Shown here one piece after another: positions 21,309 to 27,372 of a DNA stretch of 27,372 bases. This stretch comes from a virus: positions 1 to 27,372 of the IMG/VR virus record IMGVR_UViG_3300025151_000232. The stretch is one strand, 5' to 3'. The notes under the pieces were generated by a model, which did no database searches, had not been told where the DNA came from, and saw only the letters and a program-made list of their open reading frames with translations. Made by a program: the position numbers and the translations under genes. Numbering within the stretch: the first letter of the stretch is position 1; the number at the start of each line of letters is the position of its first letter.

Positions 21309-22824
21309 CCCTAAAGATTTAGAGTTATTAGAACAAGCACTCCCACAAATGAGCGAATCCGAAAGGCAACGCAACTTAAAATTACTTCAAGACTACAAAG
21401 CAGAGCTTGTTAAAGAAGCTGGTGGTAAAACTTTTCTAGAATTTATTAAACATGTCTATCCAGACTACAAAGTAGGAGCACATCATGCAAAACTTGCTAA
21501 ATTATTTGAAGAAATCGCTGAAGGAAAGCGTAAACGGGTTATTGTTAATATTGCACCTCGTCATGGGAAAAGTGAGCTTATATCTTATCTCGCTCCTGCG
21601 TGGTTCTTGGGAAAACACCCAGCCAAAAAGGTTATCATGGCTTCGCACACTGCAGATTTGGCTGTCAACTTTGGCCGTAGAGTTAGAAATTTGGTTGGTT
21701 CGGACTCGTACAAGGATATATTCCCAGATGTCTCGCTCCAAGCAGACTCTAAGTCAGCGTCCCGTTGGGGTACAAACTTTAATGGCGAGTATTTTGCTAT
21801 TGGTGTGGGTGGTGCCTTGGCTGGTCGTGGTGCCGACTTATTCATTATTGACGACCCTCACTCGGAGCAAGACGCTAAGTTAGGAAAGCCAGATGTTTTT
21901 CTACCCGCATGGGAATGGTTCCAGTCAGGACCCCTACAACGTCTAATGCCAGGTGGTGCGATTATTGTAGTGATGACTCGTTGGTCTAAATTAGACTTGA
22001 CGGGGCAGATTGTTAATCAAATGATAAAGAATGATGAAGTAGATGATTGGGAAGTAGTAGAGTTCCCAGCAATACTAGAAGAAGATGGCGAGGAGAAACC
22101 ATTATGGCCTGAGTTCTGGCCATTAGAAGAACTCACAGCTAGACGTGCGGCTTTAGACATAAGATATTGGAACGCACAATACATGCAAAACCCAGTGTCT
22201 GAAGAAGGGGCACTTATTAAGAGAGAATGGTGGAACATGTGGGAAGGAGAGAATCCTCCTGGCTGTGAATTTATTATAATGACGCTTGACGCTGCTCAAG
22301 AAGCAAACAATCGTGCTGACTATAATGCATTAACCACATGGGGTGTCTTTATGAACGAAGAGACCAACAACTACAACATTATGTTACTAGATGCTATTAA
22401 ACAAAGACTAGAGTTTCCAGAACTCAAAGAGTTATGTCTTGAAGAATATTCATCATGGGAGCCAGATGCGTTTGTGGTAGAGAAGAAATCTAATGGTGCT
22501 GCACTTTACCAAGAGTTTAGACGTATGGGCATACCAGTAGGAGAGTTTACACCAGGCAAAGGACAGGATAAAATTAGTAGAGTAAATGCTGTGTCTGATT
22601 TATTTAGTTCAGGTATAGTATGGGCACCAGATAGAAGATGGGCACATGAAGTAATAGAAGAATGTAACGATTTTCCATCAGGTGCGAATGATGACCTAGT
22701 GGATGCGACAACGCTTGCCTTGATGAGATTCAGGCAGGGCGGATTTATTAGGTTGCCTAGTGACGAAGAAGATGACATTCGTAGTTTTAAAAGGTACAAT
22801 CAGAAACGTCTGTATGTTATTTAA
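21301..22824 (+). CDS. terL: Terminase large subunit
   Basis: A 507-aa packaging motor. ATPase domain: Walker A APRHGKS (85-91), Walker B FIIDDPHS (181-188), with RWGTNFNGEYFAIGVGGALA (156-175) between. C-terminal RNase H-like nuclease: TLDAAQEANNRADYNALTTW with the first Asp, VVEKKSNGAALYQEF, and the closing NDDLVDATTLALMRF. I start at 21301, six bases after GAGG; an ATG three bases earlier is also possible. It cuts and translocates DNA into the prohead at the portal encoded next. Confidence 0.95.
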   Translation: MISPKDLELLEQALPQMSESERQRNLKLLQDYKAELVKEAGGKTFLEFIKHVYPDYKVGAHHAKLAKLFEEIAEGKRKRVIVNIAPRHGKSELISYLAPAWFLGKHPAKKVIMASHTADLAVNFGRRVRNLVGSDSYKDIFPDVSLQADSKSASRWGTNFNGEYFAIGVGGALAGRGADLFIIDDPHSEQDAKLGKPDVFLPAWEWFQSGPLQRLMPGGAIIVVMTRWSKLDLTGQIVNQMIKNDEVDDWEVVEFPAILEEDGEEKPLWPEFWPLEELTARRAALDIRYWNAQYMQNPVSEEGALIKREWWNMWEGENPPGCEFIIMTLDAAQEANNRADYNALTTWGVFMNEETNNYNIMLLDAIKQRLEFPELKELCLEEYSSWEPDAFVVEKKSNGAALYQEFRRMGIPVGEFTPGKGQDKISRVNAVSDLFSSGIVWAPDRRWAHEVIEECNDFPSGANDDLVDATTLALMRFRQGGFIRLPSDEEDDIRSFKRYNQKRLYVI

Positions 22825-22838
22825 CAACGGAGATAATT

Positions 22839-22952
22839 ATGTTATATCAATTTATAAGAGAGAAACTTAAGTGGTTAAAGAAGACTCACACTAAATATAA
22901 TTTAATAATAAATGTAGTACTAGTAGTGCTAGTAATGATTTGTATACTATAG
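22839..22952 (+). CDS. 37-aa single-span membrane protein
   Basis: Between terminase and portal: 37 residues, basic N-terminus (REKLKWLKKTHTKYN) then a hydrophobic segment (LIINVVLVVLVMICIL) to the end. SD GGAG lies six bases before the ATG. The layout, positive N-terminal tail plus one helix, is seen in small phage membrane proteins. Its placement in the head operon is unusual for a lysis gene. Function unknown. Confidence 0.65.
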   Translation: MLYQFIREKLKWLKKTHTKYNLIINVVLVVLVMICIL

Positions 22953-22961
22953 GAAAAAATT

Positions 22962-25409
22962 ATGGCAGATGTTGATAAGGGTTTATATGAAGCTCCAAAA
23001 AGTATGGAAGAATTGGCTCAAGATGAGCCTGATTTAGAGATTGAAATTGTAGACCCAGACGAAGTTAACATCAGTGTTGACGGTATGGAGATTAATATTG
23101 ACCCAGACCGTATGGATGATGATGAGTTTAATCAAAACCTTGCTGAAGAAATTGATGATGATGACTTAGAAAAATTAGCAAGTGATTTAATTGATGATTA
23201 CTCAGGTGATGTAAGTTCTCGTAAAGATTGGCTAGATACTTATGTAGATGGCTTAGAACTTCTAGGTCTTAAGTTAGAAGATAGAAGTGAACCGTGGGAA
23301 GGAGCATGTAATGTCTACCATCCACTATTAACAGAAACCCTTGTCAAGTTTCAAGCAGAGACTATGACCGAAACATTTCCAGCAGCAGGTCCAGTAAAGA
23401 CACAAATCATTGGTAAAGAAACTGAAGAGTGTAAAGATGCAGCAGCTCGTGTTCAAGAAAACATGAACTATCAGCTGACTGAGAAGATGACAGAATATAG
23501 ACCAGAGCATGAGAGAATGTTATGGGGTTTAGGTCTTGCAGGTAACGCATTTAAGAAAGTTTACTATGACCCTAGTTTACAACGTCAAGTATCTATGTAT
23601 GTTCCAGCTGAAGATATCGTTGTACCATATGGTGCTTCGGATTTAGAAACAGCAGAACGTGTAACTCATGTTATGCGTAAGACAGGGAATGATTTACGTA
23701 AGTTACAAGTTGGAGGATTTTATAGAGATATAGATTTAGGAGAGCCAACTTACGATTTAGATGATGTTGAGAAAAAGATAGCTGAGAAGATGGGCTTTAG
23801 TGCAACTACTGATAGTCGCTTTAAGATATTAGAGATGCATGTTGACTTAGATTTAGAAGGCTATGAAGATAAAGATAAAGATGGGAAAGTTACAGGAATA
23901 GCTTTGCCATATGTGGTAACTATAGAAAAAAGCACAAACACAGTTTTATCTATTAGACGTAACTATAGTCAAGACGATAAGACTAAACAAAAACGCCAAC
24001 ACTTTGTGCATTATGGTTATGTCCCTGGTTTTGGTTTTTACCACTTTGGTTTAATACACTTAATAGGTGCGTTTGCTAAATCAGGTACTATGATATTAAG
24101 ACAATTAGTTGATGCAGGTACACTATCTAACTTACCAGGCGGGTTTAAGTCTAGAGGACTTAGAATCAAAGGTGATGAAACACCAATATCCCCTGCTGAG
24201 TTTAGAGATGTAGATGTACCATCAGGTAGCATTAGAGATAATATATTACCACTCCCTTATAAAGAGCCAAGTCAAGTTTTAAATTCATTGATGAATCAAA
24301 TTATTGATGAAGGTAGAAGGTTTGCTAGTGCAGCTGATTTAAAAGTTTCTGATATGTCAGCTAATGCTCCTGTAGGAACAACACTTGCTATCTTAGAAAG
24401 AACATTAAAAGTTATGTCTGCGGTGCAGAGCCGTATTCACTATGCTATGCGACAAGAGTTTAGATTACTCAAAGGTATTATTAGAGATTTTACTCCTGCT
24501 GATTATGCCTATACACCTGAGACAGGTTCAAGAATGGCTAAACAAAGTGACTACGATAAGGTAGAAGTTATACCTGTCAGTGACCCTAATGCTGCAACTA
24601 TGTCACAAAAAGTAGTTCAGTACCAAGCAGTCATGCAGTTAGCACAACAGAATCCAGATATCTACGACATGATAGAACTTAACCGTCAGATGTTAGATGT
24701 GCTGGGTGTTAAGAATGCAGAAAAACTAATACCACAAAAAGATAATATGAAACCTATGGACCCTGTTACAGAGAACATGAATATTATTAACAGTAAACCT
24801 GTGAAAGCATTTATTTATCAAGACCATGAGGCACACATTAAAACTCACTTAGCATTTATTAACGACCCTAAAATTAGAGAACTTATAGGACAAAGTCCAA
24901 ATGCTAATAAAGTATTTGCAGCGATGGAAGCACATATCGCAGAACATATTGCCTTTGCATATAGAAACAAAATTGAAGAAGAGCTTGGAGCTCCTCTACC
25001 ACCGCCAGGTGAACCATTACCTGAAGATGTGGAAGTTGAACTATCTAGACTTGTTGCTAAATCAGCTGACCAATTACTACAGAAAAATACAGCTGAAGCT
25101 AAACAAGAGCAGATTGCTCAACAACAGCAAGACCCATTAATACAAATGCAACAACAAGAGCTTCAAATTAAACAAATGGAAGCTCAAGCAAAAGCTAAGA
25201 AAATGACAGATGATGCTGCTATTGATGCAGCGAGACTCCAGTTAGAAAAAGCAAAAATGGAGTCGCAAGAAAGAATCGCTGGTGCCAAGATTGGTGCTGA
25301 CGCAGTCAACCAACAAAAAGAGTTGGATGCAAAAGAATTTATGGAAGGCACTAAGTTAGGTGCTGAAGCCGTAAAGCAACAGAAGGAACGTAATAATACG
25401 CAAACTTAA
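22962..25409 (+). CDS. Portal protein
   Basis: An 815-aa protein. The acidic N-terminus (about 1-80) is followed by RKDWLDTYVDGLELLGLKLE, SEPWEGACNVYHPLLTETLV, and ERMLWGLGLAGNAFKKVYYD: the pattern of P22-type or marine-phage portal proteins. The middle has GFYHFGLIHLIGAFAKSGTM and PSQVLNSLMNQIIDEGRR. The last 125 residues are Gln/Lys/Ala-rich coiled coil (EQIAQQQQDPLIQMQQQELQ) with repeated GAKIGADAV / GTKLGAEAV units, probably the barrel helix. It forms the dodecameric DNA gate at one vertex. SD AGGA before ATG. Family by pattern and context. Confidence 0.88.
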   Translation: MADVDKGLYEAPKSMEELAQDEPDLEIEIVDPDEVNISVDGMEINIDPDRMDDDEFNQNLAEEIDDDDLEKLASDLIDDYSGDVSSRKDWLDTYVDGLELLGLKLEDRSEPWEGACNVYHPLLTETLVKFQAETMTETFPAAGPVKTQIIGKETEECKDAAARVQENMNYQLTEKMTEYRPEHERMLWGLGLAGNAFKKVYYDPSLQRQVSMYVPAEDIVVPYGASDLETAERVTHVMRKTGNDLRKLQVGGFYRDIDLGEPTYDLDDVEKKIAEKMGFSATTDSRFKILEMHVDLDLEGYEDKDKDGKVTGIALPYVVTIEKSTNTVLSIRRNYSQDDKTKQKRQHFVHYGYVPGFGFYHFGLIHLIGAFAKSGTMILRQLVDAGTLSNLPGGFKSRGLRIKGDETPISPAEFRDVDVPSGSIRDNILPLPYKEPSQVLNSLMNQIIDEGRRFASAADLKVSDMSANAPVGTTLAILERTLKVMSAVQSRIHYAMRQEFRLLKGIIRDFTPADYAYTPETGSRMAKQSDYDKVEVIPVSDPNAATMSQKVVQYQAVMQLAQQNPDIYDMIELNRQMLDVLGVKNAEKLIPQKDNMKPMDPVTENMNIINSKPVKAFIYQDHEAHIKTHLAFINDPKIRELIGQSPNANKVFAAMEAHIAEHIAFAYRNKIEEELGAPLPPPGEPLPEDVEVELSRLVAKSADQLLQKNTAEAKQEQIAQQQQDPLIQMQQQELQIKQMEAQAKAKKMTDDAAIDAARLQLEKAKMESQERIAGAKIGADAVNQQKELDAKEFMEGTKLGAEAVKQQKERNNTQT

Positions 25410-25424
25410 AAACAGGAGAGAGAA

Positions 25425-25616
25425 ATGGACGAAACGTTAAAAGTTCTCGCTAGTCAATTAGGCGAGGAAGAGCAACGCATGAAAGACGATATGGCACAAG
25501 GTAGAGCCGAAGAGTACGCACAATACATGCACGCATGTGGTGTTATCAGAGGCTTTCAAATAGCTCAAGGTCTTATTGCTTCTATGATGAGAAATATGGA
25601 GGAAGACGATGAGTGA
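25425..25616 (+). CDS. Hypothetical 63-aa head-region protein
   Basis: A small acidic helical protein (LGEEEQRMKDDMAQGRAEEY, then ACGVIRGFQIAQGLIASMMR). Similar small genes often follow the portal gene in podovirus-like genomes, with no known role. SD GGAG precedes the ATG; the stop overlaps the next gene by eight bases. Confidence 0.72.
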   Translation: MDETLKVLASQLGEEEQRMKDDMAQGRAEEYAQYMHACGVIRGFQIAQGLIASMMRNMEEDDE

Positions 25617-26031
25617 AATACAAACCCCAACTAAAGAAATAGTATCTGCATCTGGTGCACCTATAAATACACCAAAAGTAGATACACAAGAAACTAGACC
25701 CACTCAGTTACCTGATGTCCAAGGCTATCGCATATTATGCATGGTCCCGCAGGTAGATGAAGCATACGATAGTGGGTTAATCAAATCAGATAAAACTAGA
25801 AATATTGAAGAGCATTCAACAGTAGTTTTATTTGTAATGAAGTTAGGAGATATGTGTTACTTGGATAAAGACAGATTTCCTACAGGTCCTTGGTGTAAAG
25901 AAGGAGACTTTATTATAGCTAGGGCATATTCTGGAACTCGAATCAAGATACACGGACAAGAGTTTCGCATTATTAATGACGACACAGTAGAAGCCGTAGT
26001 GGATGACCCACGTGGCTACGAACGTGCATAA
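25609..26031 (+). CDS. GroES-like co-chaperonin
   Basis: A 140-aa protein with a cpn10-like core from about residue 38: GYRILCMVPQVDEAYDSGLI, THVVLF-like strand (STVVLFVMKLGDMCYLDKDR), CKEGDFIIARAYSGTRIKIH, then EFRIINDDTVEAVV at the end. These correspond to the GroES beta-barrel blocks; the first 37 residues are an extra polar tail. The mobile loop (DSGLIKSDKTRNIEEH) is altered from that of GroES. Phage GroES-like proteins (T4 gp31) help host GroEL fold capsid protein. Here it lies between portal and scaffold, which suits a head-assembly chaperone. Confidence 0.8.
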   Translation: MSEIQTPTKEIVSASGAPINTPKVDTQETRPTQLPDVQGYRILCMVPQVDEAYDSGLIKSDKTRNIEEHSTVVLFVMKLGDMCYLDKDRFPTGPWCKEGDFIIARAYSGTRIKIHGQEFRIINDDTVEAVVDDPRGYERA

Positions 26032-26045
26032 CATGGAGAGCAAAC

Positions 26046-27104
26046 ATGGCAAAGATAATCAATGAAATCCCTGATGAACTAGAGATGGAGGGAGAGGAAG
26101 TTGAGGTAAGGGCTAGTGAATCTGAAAAGGTTGCTTCTGAGGAGAAGACAGGTGACGTTGAAGTTGCTGAAAAAGCTCCTAAAAAAGAAGCTGAACCTGA
26201 ACAGTTGGAGTTAGATTTTGATATTGAGATTGAAGATGACACTCCTAAAGCTGATAGAAACAGAGACCCTTTACCTGAGAATATTAAAGAAGAGCTTGAA
26301 GCTGATACTTTAGATGAATATTCAGATAGAGTAAAAAACAGAATGTCACAACTTAAAAAAGCATGGCATGACGAAAGACGTGAGAAAGAAGCTTCTCAAA
26401 GACGTGAAAAAGAAGCTAGTAGAGTTGCAGCACTTTCTGTGCAAGAAAATCAAAAGCTTAAAGAAACCCTTTCATCAGGAGAAGAAGATTATATTAAGAC
26501 TCTTCAAGATAAATATGCAGGTGATTTAGCTGTTGCTCAAAGAGAGTACAGAGAAGCTTATGATGCGGGTGATAGTGAAAAATTAGTAGAAGCTCAAACT
26601 AAAATGAACGAAGCTCAATATAAACTTGGACAAGCTCAAGATAGAAAGCCTCAATTTGCTAAAGAGACTTTACAAACTGAAGCAAATGCGGTATCTTCAG
26701 AGCAAGAAACAGTTAGACCAACGGTTCCACAGCCAGATGCAAAAGCTCTTGCTTGGCAAGATAAAAACAAATGGTTTGGACAGGACGAAGAAATGACTTC
26801 ATTGGCATTAGGACTGCATGAGAAATTAGTTAGAAGAGGGGTAGACCCATCGTCTGACGAATATTATCGTAGTATTGATAGTACTATGCAAAAACGATTC
26901 CCAGAAAATTTTGGGACTGATACGTTGGAAGAGGCTAAACCTGCCCAACGCAAACCTTCAACTGTAGTTGCTCCAGCAACAAGGTCAACTGGCCCTAAAA
27001 AGGTTAGATTGACAAAAACACAGTTAGCTTTAGCAAAGAAATTCAAGCTAACACCAGAGCAATATGCACGCGAACTAATTAAAACGGAGAATACAAATGG
27101 ATAA
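26046..27104 (+). CDS. Capsid scaffolding-like protein
   Basis: A 352-aa, highly charged protein. The first 80 residues are acidic; 90-230 form a helical coiled coil (KKAWHDERREKEASQRREKE and KALAWQDKN region), and the C-terminus has a basic helical end (KVRLTKTQLALAKKFKLTPE, QYARELIKTE). The composition and position after portal, before the capsid region, match phage scaffolding proteins, whose C-terminal helix contacts the major capsid protein. SD GGAG lies before the ATG. The call is by composition and order. Confidence 0.7.
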   Translation: MAKIINEIPDELEMEGEEVEVRASESEKVASEEKTGDVEVAEKAPKKEAEPEQLELDFDIEIEDDTPKADRNRDPLPENIKEELEADTLDEYSDRVKNRMSQLKKAWHDERREKEASQRREKEASRVAALSVQENQKLKETLSSGEEDYIKTLQDKYAGDLAVAQREYREAYDAGDSEKLVEAQTKMNEAQYKLGQAQDRKPQFAKETLQTEANAVSSEQETVRPTVPQPDAKALAWQDKNKWFGQDEEMTSLALGLHEKLVRRGVDPSSDEYYRSIDSTMQKRFPENFGTDTLEEAKPAQRKPSTVVAPATRSTGPKKVRLTKTQLALAKKFKLTPEQYARELIKTENTNG

Positions 27105-27372
27105 CAAAGCTAAAAGTCGTACAAGTAGAGAAGCAGTAACTCGTGAAGATACTGATGTTCGAAACAAAGTATGGGAACCTCGTTCAACGTTACCAGAAAT
27201 CAAGCATCAAGCTGGATGGGCGTATCGTTGGGTCCGAGTATCATTATTGAATGATGCTGATAATCTAAATGTATCCTCACGTATGCGTGAAGGCTGGGAG
27301 CCTGTGAAACATTCAGACCACCCAGAAGTAAATTTACCAGCAGACCCTAACTCAAGATTCAAGGACGGTATA
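27097..27372 (+). CDS. Head-region protein, 5' part only
   Basis: Ninety-two codons to the window edge, with no stop. SD GGAG seven bases before the ATG; it overlaps the scaffold gene stop by eight bases. Contains TSREAVTREDTDVRNKVWEP, IKHQAGWAYRWVRVSLLNDA and MREGWEPVKHSDHPEVNLPA. I recall similar sequences in marine phages just upstream of the major capsid gene, with unknown function. This stretch is not itself a capsid fold. Confidence 0.78.
   Translation, partial: MDNKAKSRTSREAVTREDTDVRNKVWEPRSTLPEIKHQAGWAYRWVRVSLLNDADNLNVSSRMREGWEPVKHSDHPEVNLPADPNSRFKDGI

Noticed and set aside
21485-21883. Plus-strand 132-codon frame in the terminase region
   Set aside because: Alternative frame within the terminase ATPase domain; no SD.
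21964-21977. TTGTAGTGATGA half-site in the terminase gene
   Set aside because: No second arm; encoded residues are normal for the family.

Overview
This window is part of the genome of a tailed double-stranded DNA bacteriophage (Caudoviricetes). It is AT-rich, and the gene set (PrimPol/DUF927 primase-helicase, family A DNA polymerase, ssDNA-binding protein, SNF2 helicase, a KPKGSGRR-type small protein, GroES-like protein, long portal) is what I associate with marine phages of the uncultured 'uvMED' or podovirus-like kind. Host and exact group cannot be fixed from the sequence. Sigma-70-type promoters and ordinary Shine-Dalgarno (SD) sites point to a Gram-negative-type host.

Layout. Everything from about 20.6 kb down to base 1 is read leftward (minus strand); everything from 20.7 kb to the right end is read rightward (the head-assembly module), apart from one isolated plus-strand mini-ORF at 19.8 kb. 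The two arms meet in a ~100-bp divergent control region (20614-20717) where a plus and a minus promoter overlap. Leftward arm: two small genes ending at a terminator (20.6-19.9 kb); a 225-aa early gene with its own terminator (19.3-18.58 kb); a ~1-kb gene-free tract rich in repeats (17.56-18.58 kb) that looks like a replication origin or regulatory hub; a coupled operon of small genes (17.5-16.16 kb); a three-gene AAA ATPase / metallopeptidase-vWA / DUF3150-like module (16.0-12.8 kb); genes of unknown role and nucleases (12.7-9.2 kb); and the replication-recombination block (9.2 kb to 1).

Rightward arm: probable small terminase, large terminase, a small membrane protein, portal, a 63-aa protein, a GroES-like co-chaperonin, scaffold-like protein, and the start of a further virion-region gene cut by the window edge.

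The most unusual signal is a dispersed 18-bp palindrome (core TGTAGTGA-NN-TCACTACA) present about ten times between 10.3 and 19.5 kb and not noticed outside that range. It sits in 5' leaders at stereotyped distances from start codons, next to near-identical promoters, and twice inside genes, where the same DNA is read in two different frames. This suggests a phage-wide regulatory element (operator or RNA hairpin) or a small mobile palindrome, coupled to the AAA/vWA/DUF3150 module and the small-gene operon.
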